DNA of 46,615 bases from Candidatus Avilachnospira avicola (GTDB lineage Bacteria; Bacillota; Clostridia; Lachnospirales; Lachnospiraceae). The notes beneath the pieces are model-generated. The model searched no databases and was not told the origin of the DNA. It saw only the letters and a program-made list of their open reading frames with translations. The position numbers and the translations under genes are program-made. This document shows, piece by piece, positions 27,153 to 36,039 of the stretch. The DNA lies in assembly GCA_018714245.1 (NCBI GenBank), contig DVNQ01000113.1, positions 1 through 46,615 of the forward strand, read 5' to 3'. Every line of letters starts with the position of its first letter. The stretch's first letter is position 1.

Positions 27153-27620
27153 CTATACGGAATAAACCGTAGTCCTCAGTAAAATAGCAATGATTATGCC
27201 AAGTATTGCTCCTGCCGTAACCTGAAGGGGGGTATGCCCAACAAGCTCCTTCAGCTTCTGATCCAGTACCTCGTCCTTCCATTCAAAGGGATTGTCCCTG
27301 AGCATGGCATTCAGGACCTTTGCCTGCTTTCCCGTCTCTCTTCTTACTCCTGCAGCATCATACATTACTACCATCGCCAAGATAAAGGTGACGGAGAACT
27401 GAAAGGATGCCGCTCCGTATTCCATCAGAGCCATCGTACACAGGGCACAGACAGTGGAAGAATGGGAGCTTGGCATGCCGCCAGATCCCACCAGTCTCTC
27501 CGGGTTGAAGCTCTTATACAGTACCAGGTCTATAGATGTCTTTATGAGCTGTGCCGCCAGCCATGAAAGGCTGGCAGCGATCAGCGTCTTATTTGATAAT
27601 ATGTCTAAAATCAGGTCCAT
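27153..27620 (-). CDS. Divergent PAP2 family protein (YuiD-like)
   Basis: A 155-residue membrane protein with about four hydrophobic segments. The motif GSGGMPSSHSSTVCAL (about 45-60) and YDAAGVRRETGKQA (about 88-101) are the hallmark of the divergent PAP2 (DUF212) family. In this group the PSSH and the downstream R/H residues resemble the phosphatase site of PAP2 enzymes, but no substrate has been assigned to my knowledge. It lies nine bases after glgA in the same direction and may be cotranscribed with it and with the PpiC-type lipoprotein. Confidence 0.85.
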   Translation of the reverse strand: MDLILDILSNKTLIAASLSWLAAQLIKTSIDLVLYKSFNPERLVGSGGMPSSHSSTVCALCTMALMEYGAASFQFSVTFILAMVVMYDAAGVRRETGKQAKVLNAMLRDNPFEWKDEVLDQKLKELVGHTPLQVTAGAILGIIIAILLRTTVYSV

Positions 27621-27629
27621 CTGTCAAGT

Positions 27630-29075
27630 TCATCCGTTTGTAAGCCAGTCATAAAGCTCCTGATATTTAAGTGCGGAGGAGGTCCAGGAGAAATCCTTTG
27701 CCATACCGCGGTCGATCAGCTTGTTCCATTCCCTCTTCCTTCCATAGTAAATGCTCTTTGCGTAATTGACTATGGAAAGCATCTCATGGGCATTGTAGTT
27801 GGCAAATGAAAATCCGGTGCCTGTGGAAGCATATTCGTTGTAAGGCTCCACGGTATCCTTAAGTCCGCCGGTCTCCCTTACTATGGGCACGGTGCCGTAT
27901 CTCAGGGCTATGAGCTGGGACAGTCCGCAGGGCTCAAAGAGCGAAGGCATCAGGTATGCATCGCAGGATGCATAGATACGGTGTGCCATATCATCCGAAT
28001 AATAGATCTGAGCCGACACCCTGTCTCCGTATTTCCAGGCATAATGGCGGAACATGTTCTCATAGCGGTCATCTCCGGTGCCGAGCACCACGAACTGGGT
28101 GTCCTCGCTGCAGAGCTCATCCATGACATACTGTATGAGGTCCAGGCCCTTCTGGTCCGTAAGCCTGGAGACCATGCCTATCATGAATTTGCCGCCGTCG
28201 ACCGTAAGTCCCAGGTCCTTCTGGAGCTGGATCTTGTTGTTTACCTTTTCCTTGCGGAAATTACGGGCATTGTAGCATTTTGTGATCTTCCTGTCGTGTT
28301 CAGGATCCCATTCCGTATAGTCAATGCCGTTGACTATGCCTCTCAGGGCATTGGATCTGGCCCTCAGAAGTCCGTCCAGCCCTTCACCGTAAAGCTCCGT
28401 CTTGATCTCCTCGGCATAGGTGTTTGACACGGTGGTTATCGCATCTGAATATACCACTCCGCCCTTTAACAGGTTGCCGTTTTTATATGACTCAAGCTTG
28501 TCGGGGGTAAAATAGTAATCCGAAAGCTCGGAAAGGTCACGGATGGTCTTTACGTCCCATACTCCCTGGAACTTCAGGTTATGTATGGTAAACACGGATT
28601 TTATGCCCCGATAGAAGTCTCCTCCGGCATATGAATCATGGAGGTAAACGGGTACAAGTCCGGTCTGCCAGTCGTGGCAGTGTATCACATCCGGCCTGAA
28701 GCCTATCAGCGGCAGGCTGTTCAGTGCCGCTTTCTGGAAGAAGCAGAATTTCTGTATGTCCCAGAGCCAGTCCCCATAGGGAGAATACCCCGAGAAATAA
28801 TACTCGTTATCGATGAAATAATACTTTATTCCATCCACTTCCGCCTTCAGTATGCCCACATACCTGTCCTGCCCAAGGTAGCGCATGTAAAAATGGGTGA
28901 CATACTCCATCCTGTCCCTGAGTTCCTGCTTGATGCAGAGATACTTGGGGATCATGATGCGGCAGTCAAAATACTCCTTATCCATGTACTTGGGGAGGGA
29001 GCCTGCAACATCCGCAAGTCCTCCGGTCTTGATAAACGGAACCGCTTCACTTGAAAGCATTAAGATATTCTTCAT
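27630..29075 (-). CDS. glgA: Glycogen synthase (ADP-glucose type)
   Basis: GlgA extends alpha-1,4-glucan chains from ADP-glucose. The 481-residue protein starts with MKNILMLSSEAVPFIKTGGLADV, containing the KTGGL substrate-binding motif near residues 16-20, and includes HCHDWQTGLVPVYL, VFTIHNLKFQG, NGIDYTEWDP, SRLTDQKGLDL and the C-terminal acidic motif MPSLFEPCGLSQLIALRYG. This is the GT5 bacterial pattern. No glgB, glgC or glgP is next to it, so it sits apart from a glycogen cluster. A TATAAT lies at about 29091-29096, but I see no convincing -35 ahead of it. The gene lies 77 bases after recN. Confidence 0.94.
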   Translation of the reverse strand: MKNILMLSSEAVPFIKTGGLADVAGSLPKYMDKEYFDCRIMIPKYLCIKQELRDRMEYVTHFYMRYLGQDRYVGILKAEVDGIKYYFIDNEYYFSGYSPYGDWLWDIQKFCFFQKAALNSLPLIGFRPDVIHCHDWQTGLVPVYLHDSYAGGDFYRGIKSVFTIHNLKFQGVWDVKTIRDLSELSDYYFTPDKLESYKNGNLLKGGVVYSDAITTVSNTYAEEIKTELYGEGLDGLLRARSNALRGIVNGIDYTEWDPEHDRKITKCYNARNFRKEKVNNKIQLQKDLGLTVDGGKFMIGMVSRLTDQKGLDLIQYVMDELCSEDTQFVVLGTGDDRYENMFRHYAWKYGDRVSAQIYYSDDMAHRIYASCDAYLMPSLFEPCGLSQLIALRYGTVPIVRETGGLKDTVEPYNEYASTGTGFSFANYNAHEMLSIVNYAKSIYYGRKREWNKLIDRGMAKDFSWTSSALKYQELYDWLTNG

Positions 29076-29152
29076 AACACACCCCTGAAAATAATTATAT
29101 CCTGTTACATCCCAACATGACTTTCTGAGTTATTTATAAGTATATCATATGG

Positions 29153-30859
29153 TCAGGCATTTGTGTTGCCATCTTTTCCATTTCCGGCTTCTGAAAGCCT
29201 TTCTTTCCTTATCTTTCCTGCAAGGGACTTCATCTCTCTGGCATTTTCATATACGGATTCGGTAAGCTCGGCTCCCGACAGAAGCCTGGAAAGCTCATGC
29301 ACCGATTCCTCCTCGGAAAGCTCATCTATGGTGGTCACATTCCTTCCATCCCTTTCGGATTTTCTGATGGCAAAATGACAATCCGCCATGGCTGCTATCT
29401 GGGGCAGATGGGTGATGCAGATCACCTGATGGGAACCTGATATGATCCCCAGCTTTTCAGATACCTTCTGTGCAGTCCTGCCGCTTATCCCGGTGTCTAT
29501 CTCATCGAATATGAGGGTTGGGATATCATCCGTTTTGGCAAGAACGGTCTTTATGGCAAGCATGGTACGTGAAAGCTCTCCTCCCGAGGCCACCTCCATG
29601 AGGGGCTTCATCTCCTCTCCCGGGTTCAGGGAGACCACAAACACGGCAGTATCATATCCGTCTGAAGAAGGAGCCTTCTCTCCGAAATCCATCCCGAAGT
29701 TCACTGAGGAAAAATTGAGGTCCTTCATCTCTGATTCCACCTCGCTGCAGAGCCTTCTGGCTCCTGCCCTTCGTCTTTCGCTCAGCTCCCTGCAGGCTTC
29801 AAGCAGTCTCTTTTCTGCCCTTTCTGCCTCCTGTCCGGCCTTCTTCCTGTTCTCATCATAGTCCTTCAGCATGGAAAGCCTGGATTCCCGCCTGTGAAGA
29901 TACTCCCTGATGGCTTCGGCATCCTGCCCGTATTTCTGTTCCATCCTGCGGACAAGTTCAAGCCTTTCCTCAGTCCGGGCAAGGCTCCTTTCATCAAGCT
30001 CCGTGTCATCCATCAGCTCTTCTATCTCATGGACCACATTTCCGACTATGCTGTCTGCATCCGAAAGCTCATCATAGATGGGACGTATATCCTCATCATA
30101 TCTTGCCGCAGACCTCAGTTCTTCCAGGGCCTCCCCGCAGCCTCTCTCCCCAAGAAGCGCTGCTGCTCTTCCAAGGCACTCCATGACGTTCCTCATGTTT
30201 GAGAGCTTTTTATATCTCTTTTTCAGCTCCTCTTCTTCTCCGTCCCGGATATCCGCTTCCCGGATCTCATTTATCTCATACTCACAAAGCTCTGCCTCCC
30301 GAAGGCGCTCTGACTCATCCATGTCAAAGCTTTCCGCGGCCTTTAAGGCAGCCCTGTACTCCTCATAGCGGAGCTCCGTCTCATGCTTGATGTCTCCGAT
30401 CTCCTCAATAAGGAAGTCATCCAGTATCCTCAGATGCTCCTTTTCAGACAGGAGGCTCTGATGTTCATTCTGACCATATATGTCTATAAGCTCCCTGCTT
30501 ATCTCCCGAAGTCTGGAGACAGTCACCGTCTCTCCGTTTATACGGCTTATGCTGTGTCCAGGGCTTATCTTCCTGCTTATCACAAGGGGATCCTCATCAG
30601 AAAGCTCTATCCCAAGCCCTCTGAGCCTTTCCCTCTCTTCCGGGGTCTCGGGTTCAAATACAAGCTCCACATAGCCATCCTTTGCACCCCTCCTTATCAC
30701 ATCTCCCCTGGCCTTTGCTCCGAGAGCCAGCATGCAGGAGCCTATGATCACGGATTTTCCCGTACCGGTCTCACCCGTAAGTATGTTAAGTCCCCTGCCA
30801 AAGCTCACCGATATCCTGTCGATGAGCGCTATGTCCCTGACATTAAGTTCTGCCAACAT
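29153..30859 (-). CDS. recN: DNA repair protein RecN
   Basis: RecN is an SMC-like ATPase that organises DNA ends during double-strand break repair. The 568-residue protein has Walker A GETGTGKS (29-36), a long central coiled coil (about 150-380), and a C-terminal ABC signature and Walker B (ASGGELSRTMLAIKT, then TLIFDEIDTGISGRTAQKV). It directly follows argR (three bases), the order also seen in Bacillus (ahrC-recN). A serine-rich, gene-poor tail has no extra domain. Confidence 0.95.
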   Translation of the reverse strand: MLAELNVRDIALIDRISVSFGRGLNILTGETGTGKSVIIGSCMLALGAKARGDVIRRGAKDGYVELVFEPETPEERERLRGLGIELSDEDPLVISRKISPGHSISRINGETVTVSRLREISRELIDIYGQNEHQSLLSEKEHLRILDDFLIEEIGDIKHETELRYEEYRAALKAAESFDMDESERLREAELCEYEINEIREADIRDGEEEELKKRYKKLSNMRNVMECLGRAAALLGERGCGEALEELRSAARYDEDIRPIYDELSDADSIVGNVVHEIEELMDDTELDERSLARTEERLELVRRMEQKYGQDAEAIREYLHRRESRLSMLKDYDENRKKAGQEAERAEKRLLEACRELSERRRAGARRLCSEVESEMKDLNFSSVNFGMDFGEKAPSSDGYDTAVFVVSLNPGEEMKPLMEVASGGELSRTMLAIKTVLAKTDDIPTLIFDEIDTGISGRTAQKVSEKLGIISGSHQVICITHLPQIAAMADCHFAIRKSERDGRNVTTIDELSEEESVHELSRLLSGAELTESVYENAREMKSLAGKIRKERLSEAGNGKDGNTNA

Positions 30860-30862
30860 ATC

Positions 30863-31315
30863 TTAATTCTCTTCCACTATCTTCCTGAGCTTTTTCATGA
30901 CCCGAAGGCAGTCCTCCGAGGTCCTGGTTATGACAAGTATGGTATCGTCGCCGGCTATGCAGCCCATGATCTCCTTCATGCTCAGCGCATCTATGGTGGC
31001 TGCCACGGCCATGGCAAGCCCCACTGCAGTCTTTACCACCAGCAGGTTCTGGGCCATGTCGCAGGACACAAACCCATCCCTCAGTATGTTTATCTTTTTC
31101 TGAGTCAGGTCCTGGGTATCGGCAATGAACCTGTAGCACTGGCGTCCCTCAGGAGTCACCACTTTCGTAAGCTTGAGTGACCTTATGTCCCTGGATACCG
31201 TTGCCTGGGTAACATCATAGCCGGACTTATTGAGCATGTCGCAGAGCTCTTCCTGGGTCTCTATGTCATATCTTCCCACAAGTTCAACTATCTTGGCCTG
31301 TCTTCCTGTTTTCAT
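30863..31315 (-). CDS. argR: Arginine repressor
   Basis: ArgR/AhrC represses arginine synthesis genes when arginine is bound. The 150-residue protein has an N-terminal winged helix (ETQEELCDMLNKSGYDVTQATVSRDIRSLKLTKV, containing the VTQATVSRDI recognition helix) and a C-terminal arginine-binding hexamerisation domain with GCIAGDDTILVI. It sits between nadK and recN, the usual Clostridia neighbourhood. A purine-rich AGGAGCTTTAGGAT precedes the ATG. No arginine genes are in the window, so its targets lie elsewhere. Confidence 0.95.
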   Translation of the reverse strand: MKTGRQAKIVELVGRYDIETQEELCDMLNKSGYDVTQATVSRDIRSLKLTKVVTPEGRQCYRFIADTQDLTQKKINILRDGFVSCDMAQNLLVVKTAVGLAMAVAATIDALSMKEIMGCIAGDDTILVITRTSEDCLRVMKKLRKIVEEN

Positions 31316-31328
31316 ATCCTAAAGCTCC

Positions 31329-32156
31329 TTATACGTAGGTCATCTTCTGTCTCAGCGTCTCAAGGAATGATTCCTGTTTGAGCCTTATGAACCGGGCGAC
31401 ATGATCAGATCTCGATATCTCTATCTCATCGCCCTCCCTGAGCTTAAGCATGGATTCTCCGTCACATGCGGCTATCTGTCCCTGACTTCCGGCAACTATC
31501 TTTATCCTGTCATCGGCTGAAAAGATGATGGATCTGGAATTCATCGCATGTGAGCAGATCGGTGTAAGTATGATAAGCCTTGCCTTGGGATCTGCGATCG
31601 GGCCTCCTGCTGACAGCGAATAGGCAGTGGAACCTGTAGGCGTTGCTGCCAGGATACCATCGGCAAAGTATTCATTCAGCATGGTATCATTGACATATAC
31701 ATCAAATCTCAGGCTCCGGGTGGTATTATACCTGGCAAGCATGACTTCGTTCAGAGCCACTTCCTCATAGAATACTTCCCCGTCCCTTCTGGCCACGGCC
31801 CGCAGCATCATGCGTTCCTCTATGAAGCAGTCATCCCGAAGGAGCCTGTCTATGGACGGGATTATGCTTTTCTCATCCGAAAGCTGGGTAAGGTAGCCCA
31901 TGTGTCCCCGGTTTATGCCTATGATCGGTACTCCGCTCCCCACCGTAGCCCTCGCTGCCTGGATAAGGGTCCCGTCTCCGCCTATGGTTATGATACAGTC
32001 GCATCCCTCCGGAAGCTCGTACCTCTCCCTGCGTCCCCGGTCCCAGAAGCTGTACCTGGCCTTGCCTTGAAACGAATCAAGATGCTCCATTATTGCCTGT
32101 CCGGTCTTTTCGGCAAGCTTTTTTTCAGAATTTATGATTATAAAAAAATTATTCAT
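31329..32156 (-). CDS. nadK: NAD kinase
   Basis: NadK phosphorylates NAD to NADP. The 275-residue protein has the GGDGT motif (59-63) in ITIGGDGTLIQAAR, then GINRGHMGYLTQL, NEYFADGILAATPTGSTAYSLSAGGPI, and PICSHAMNSRSII, the complete Ppnk pattern. It overlaps tlyA by four bases (ATGA). Bacillus has no nadK in this operon, but the position between tlyA and argR is common in Clostridia. Confidence 0.95.
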   Translation of the reverse strand: MNNFFIIINSEKKLAEKTGQAIMEHLDSFQGKARYSFWDRGRRERYELPEGCDCIITIGGDGTLIQAARATVGSGVPIIGINRGHMGYLTQLSDEKSIIPSIDRLLRDDCFIEERMMLRAVARRDGEVFYEEVALNEVMLARYNTTRSLRFDVYVNDTMLNEYFADGILAATPTGSTAYSLSAGGPIADPKARLIILTPICSHAMNSRSIIFSADDRIKIVAGSQGQIAACDGESMLKLREGDEIEISRSDHVARFIRLKQESFLETLRQKMTYV

Positions 32157-32998
32157 GCAAGTGTCTCATGGGCCCTTCCGACACAGGTCGAAATGGCCGC
32201 TGTCCTGTCTTCAGGCTTCCATATCCCTGAGCTTTTCTCAGCATCATTGGTAAAATAGATGAGATATTCTATGTTGCCCTCCGGCCCCTTTATGGGGCTG
32301 TGGTCAAAGCCTGTCACAAAAAATCCAAGTTCCTCTGCAAACTGCCATATATCATTTGCCACTCTCTCATGGATCCCGGGATCCTTCACAACTCCATGCT
32401 TGCCTACTTCTCCTCTGCCTGCTTCAAACTGAGGTTTTATCAGGCAGACCATGGATGCACTCCTGGAAAACAGGGGCTTCACTGCCGGAAGCACCTTCTT
32501 GAGGGAGATGAATGATACGTCACAGGAAGCAAAATCCAGCTCTTCTCCTCCAATGTCGGATGGAGTGATATATCTGATATTGGTCTTTTCCATACATACC
32601 ACCCTGGGATCGTTCCTCAGCTTCCAGTCCAGCTGTCCGTATCCCACATCCACTGAAAAGACCTTTGCCGCCCCGTTCTGAAGCATACAGTCCGTAAAGC
32701 CCCCGGTGGAAGCTCCCACATCCATGCAGCAGGCCCCCTTAAGATCTATGTCAAAGGAGGCTATGGCCTTTTCAAGCTTAAGCCCGCCCCTGGAAACATA
32801 GGGAAGGGCCCTGCCCCTTACTTCTATCCGGGTATTTTCATCATCAGGAAAAGCGGAGCCGGCCTTATCCTCACGCTGGCCGTTTACATAAATCAGACCT
32901 CCCATGATGGCAGCCCTGGCCTTTTCCCTGCTGGTAAAAAGTCCCCGTTCAAACAGCAGTATATCCAGTCGTTTCTTTTCGCTCTTATGTTCCTTCAT
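32153..32998 (-). CDS. tlyA: TlyA family rRNA methyltransferase / S4-domain protein
   Basis: A 281-residue protein with an N-terminal S4 RNA-binding domain (about 8-65, RLDILLFERGLFTSREKARAAI) and an FtsJ-type methyltransferase domain (GASTGGFTDCMLQNGA, about 95-110; then SVDVGYGQLDWKLR). TlyA 2'-O-methylates rRNA cytidines in Mycobacterium, and other homologues act as haemolysin-like proteins. The YqxC-type position next to dxs and the absence of frame problems support the standard name. It follows dxs by nine bases. Confidence 0.92.
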   Translation of the reverse strand: MKEHKSEKKRLDILLFERGLFTSREKARAAIMGGLIYVNGQREDKAGSAFPDDENTRIEVRGRALPYVSRGGLKLEKAIASFDIDLKGACCMDVGASTGGFTDCMLQNGAAKVFSVDVGYGQLDWKLRNDPRVVCMEKTNIRYITPSDIGGEELDFASCDVSFISLKKVLPAVKPLFSRSASMVCLIKPQFEAGRGEVGKHGVVKDPGIHERVANDIWQFAEELGFFVTGFDHSPIKGPEGNIEYLIYFTNDAEKSSGIWKPEDRTAAISTCVGRAHETLA

Positions 32999-33007
32999 CT
33001 TCCTTTG

Positions 33008-34873
33008 TCAGACTATCCCCTCTTCTTCAAGCTTTTTTATTATGCTGTCCGAATCTATCCCCAGCATGGCCCGAAGAGCCGTTACGTCTCCGTGTTCGAT
33101 ATATGCATCAGGCAGGGCTATGTTTATGACCCTGCAGGATGAGCCGCTGCTCTCTGCAAAGCAGCTCACCACCTGTCCGAAGCCTCCCCGCTCGACATTT
33201 TCCTCAAGCGTAACAAGATACCTGTGGGTCCTTAGGAGCTCTGCCGCCATATCCAGATCCACCGGTTTTGCAAACCTGGCATTTATAAGGCTGGGATCAA
33301 GGCCTCTGCCTTCCCTGAGCTTTGTACATATATGCTCAGCAGTGCTCACCATGGAGCCAAGGGCCATGAAGGCCAGGTCCCTTCCCCGGTGAAGCATTTC
33401 AGCCTTTCCGGTCATCACAGGGGCAAGCAGCCCGGTAAGGCCCTTGTAGGCTATGCCTCTCGGATACCTTATGGCGCAGGGGCCTCCCTGGGAAAATGCA
33501 TATTCAAGCATGAGCCGAAGCTCATCCGCATTTTTCGGTGCAAGTACCTTCATGTTTGGAATCTGGCAAAGATAGGACAGGTCAAATATGCCCTGATGAG
33601 TCTCTCCGTCGGATCCCACAAGGCCTGCCCGGTCAACCGCAAATACCACCGGCAGGTTCTGAAGACAGACATCATGTACTATCTGATCAAATCCTCTCTG
33701 CAAAAAGGAGGAATATACCGCCACCACCGGTTTTAATCCGGCGGCAGCCATGCCTGCAGCACTCGTTACCGCATGGGCTTCAGCTATGCCCACATCAAAA
33801 AATCTTTCCGGAAATTGCTTTGCAAATGCCGAAAGCCCGGTACCGTCAGGCATCGCAGCCGTAACGGCAACTATGGAGCTGTCCTTTCCGGCAAGCTCGC
33901 AGAGCTTTTCTGAAAACACCTCTGTGTATGTCTCTTCCCTTGTTTTAACAAGAGGCTTTCCTGTCTTTATGTCAAAGGGCTCCACCCCGTGAAAATGCTC
34001 CGGATCATTTTCTGCAGGCTCATAGCCCTTTCCCTTCTTCGTTATCACATGGACAAGGACCGCATGCTCCACCTTCTTGGCATCCTTTATGGCCCTCTCC
34101 AATGCCCGTATGTCATGTCCGTCTACGGGCCCCAGATAGGTGATCCCCATATCCTCAAACAGCATGCCGGGAATGATCATCTGCTTCAGGCTGTCCTTGG
34201 TCCTCTTGAGCCTTAGGGCAAGCCTGTCACCCACATTTGGTATGGAGCGCAGCCAGGACTCCACGTTCTGTTTCAGCCTGTTATAGCCCTCATCGGTCCT
34301 GAGACCGTTCAGATAATTGGACATGCCTCCCACATTGTGTGAGATGGACATATCGTTGTCATTTAGTATGATTATGAAATTCTTCTTCAAGTGGGAAGCA
34401 TTGTTAAGGGCCTCATAGGCCATGCCTCCCGTAAGGGCTCCGTCACCTATTACGGATACCACATGATAGTCCTCTCCGAGTATGTCCCTGCCCTGGGCCA
34501 TGCCGAGCCCTGCCGAGATGGAGGTTGAACTGTGTCCAGTATCAAAGGCATCAAAAGGACTTTCATTCCTTTTAGGAAATCCCGAGAGGCCGCCCATCTT
34601 CCTCAGACTGTCAAATTCCTCTCTCCTTCCGGAAAGTATCTTATGGGTATAGGACTGGTGTCCCACGTCCCAGATGATCTTGTCCTTTGGCATGTCGAGT
34701 ACTCTAAAAAGGGCTATGGTGAGTTCCACCACACCCAGATTAGAAGCCAGATGTCCTCCGGTATGAGAAGTTTTTTCTATGATGAAGGACCTTATCTCCC
34801 CGGCCAGCATATCCAGCTGCCTGTAGGTCATCCTGCGGAGATCTGAAGGATCCTTGATGTGTTCAAGGAGCAT
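33008..34873 (-). CDS. dxs: 1-deoxy-D-xylulose-5-phosphate synthase
   Basis: Dxs condenses pyruvate and glyceraldehyde 3-phosphate with thiamine diphosphate, the entry step of the MEP pathway. From the ATG at 34873 the 621-residue protein starts MLLEHIKDPSDLRRMTYRQL, the normal N-terminus. It has the ThDP motif GDGALTGGMAYEALNNA, the glutamate-containing FFDVGIAEAHAVTSAAGMA and DRAGLVGSDGETHQGIFDL. A TTG at 34912 would add 13 residues, but the ATG has GAAAGG upstream. ThDP is required: the same window has a thiamine transporter under TPP control at 39.5 kb. Confidence 0.95.
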   Translation of the reverse strand: MLLEHIKDPSDLRRMTYRQLDMLAGEIRSFIIEKTSHTGGHLASNLGVVELTIALFRVLDMPKDKIIWDVGHQSYTHKILSGRREEFDSLRKMGGLSGFPKRNESPFDAFDTGHSSTSISAGLGMAQGRDILGEDYHVVSVIGDGALTGGMAYEALNNASHLKKNFIIILNDNDMSISHNVGGMSNYLNGLRTDEGYNRLKQNVESWLRSIPNVGDRLALRLKRTKDSLKQMIIPGMLFEDMGITYLGPVDGHDIRALERAIKDAKKVEHAVLVHVITKKGKGYEPAENDPEHFHGVEPFDIKTGKPLVKTREETYTEVFSEKLCELAGKDSSIVAVTAAMPDGTGLSAFAKQFPERFFDVGIAEAHAVTSAAGMAAAGLKPVVAVYSSFLQRGFDQIVHDVCLQNLPVVFAVDRAGLVGSDGETHQGIFDLSYLCQIPNMKVLAPKNADELRLMLEYAFSQGGPCAIRYPRGIAYKGLTGLLAPVMTGKAEMLHRGRDLAFMALGSMVSTAEHICTKLREGRGLDPSLINARFAKPVDLDMAAELLRTHRYLVTLEENVERGGFGQVVSCFAESSGSSCRVINIALPDAYIEHGDVTALRAMLGIDSDSIIKKLEEEGIV

Positions 34874-34895
34874 CCTTGTTGCCTTTCTGTTCCGA

Positions 34896-35777
34896 TCAGT
34901 ATTTTCTGTCAACGAGCCTTAAGAGCAGTTCCCTGAGGAAACCGTCATCAGGGTATCCGTCTATGACGGAAATGGCTCTGTCCGTATATCTCTTTACATC
35001 CTTTTCCGACTGTTCAAGCCCATAGAAGCTCACCCAGGTCATCTTGAGGTTCCTGTCATCCGCATGGGCAGATTTGCCGAGTTCCTCCGTACTGGAGATC
35101 ACATCCAGGATATCATCCCTTATCTGAAAGGCCATGCCGATATCAAGTCCTGCAGCCTCAAAGCTGCTGATGGTCTCCTCATCTGCTCCCGCAGCCAGGG
35201 CACCCATCATGAATGAGGCTTCTATCAGTGCTCCGGTCTTTTTCTCATATATGAACTTCAGGGTATCAGGATCCGGTATGCTTCCGGTAAGCTCTACATC
35301 TACCGTCTGGCCGCCGACCATCCCGAATATCCCGGATTTTTCAGCAAGGATCGAGACCGCCTTAAGCCTGATATCCTCGGGAAGGCTGGACCTGCAAATG
35401 GTCTCAAAAGCATAGATCATGAGCCCGTCACCTGCCAGTGTTCCCATATCCACTCCGAATTCTGCCCAGGTGGAGGGTTTGCCTCTCCTGAGCCTGTCAT
35501 TGTCCATACAGGGCAGATCATCGTGGACCAGGGATGAGGAGTGCATTATCTCCATGGCTGCCATGAGAGGATATACTGCCTGAAGGTCAGTTCCTCCCAG
35601 AAGCCTGTATACCGACTCCATAAACAGAGGACGCATCCGCTTTCCGCCGTTCCTTACGGAATAATTGCAGGCCTTAAGTATCTTTGTCTGAGGTCCTGTC
35701 TCATCCGGAAGGAATGAAGCTATGGCTGAATTTATCCTGTCCGTACGCTCCAAAAGTTCTTTATCAAAATCAATCAT
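34896..35777 (-). CDS. ispA: Polyprenyl synthetase (farnesyl diphosphate synthase-like)
   Basis: IspA-type prenyltransferases join IPP and DMAPP into geranyl and farnesyl diphosphate. From the ATG at 35777 the 293-residue protein has the first aspartate-rich motif DDLPCMDND (86-94), GGKRMRP before it, and the second QIRDDILDV. A GAGGAGG site precedes this ATG; it overlaps xseB by eight bases. The frame also reaches a GTG-like start 30 bases earlier, inside xseB. It lies between xseB and dxs, as in Bacillus. Confidence 0.93.
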   Translation of the reverse strand: MIDFDKELLERTDRINSAIASFLPDETGPQTKILKACNYSVRNGGKRMRPLFMESVYRLLGGTDLQAVYPLMAAMEIMHSSSLVHDDLPCMDNDRLRRGKPSTWAEFGVDMGTLAGDGLMIYAFETICRSSLPEDIRLKAVSILAEKSGIFGMVGGQTVDVELTGSIPDPDTLKFIYEKKTGALIEASFMMGALAAGADEETISSFEAAGLDIGMAFQIRDDILDVISSTEELGKSAHADDRNLKMTWVSFYGLEQSEKDVKRYTDRAISVIDGYPDDGFLRELLLRLVDRKY

Positions 35778-36039
35778 GGCTTTCAGCCTCCTCTTCATCC
35801 TCACCAAGTATCTGAAGCCTGTGTTCTATACGGTCTATCTGGGCTCCGGCATTCTTTACGAGCTCCAGACCCTTTTCATAGAGGCTGAAGGCCTCTTCCA
35901 GAGGCGTATCCTCATCTTCCATTTTTGAAAGCAGCTCATCCAGCATGCGGAAGCTCTCCTCTATGCCCGGAGCTTCCTTCTTTTCCTTTTTTATCTCTTC
36001 TGCTGCCCCTTCCTTAGAAGCCGCGGATCTTCTTGCCAT
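35770..36039 (-). CDS. xseB: Exodeoxyribonuclease VII small subunit
   Basis: XseB associates with XseA to form the single-strand exonuclease that degrades DNA to acid-soluble oligonucleotides. The real start is the ATG at 36039 (AGAGGAGG upstream), giving 89 residues; a longer open frame reading back through xseA is not credible. The alanine/lysine-rich leader is followed by the helical-hairpin core IEESFRMLDELLSKMED, then PLEEAFSLYEKGLELVKNA. It overlaps xseA by 26 bases and ispA by eight. Confidence 0.92.
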   Translation of the reverse strand: MARRSAASKEGAAEEIKKEKKEAPGIEESFRMLDELLSKMEDEDTPLEEAFSLYEKGLELVKNAGAQIDRIEHRLQILGEDEEEAESHD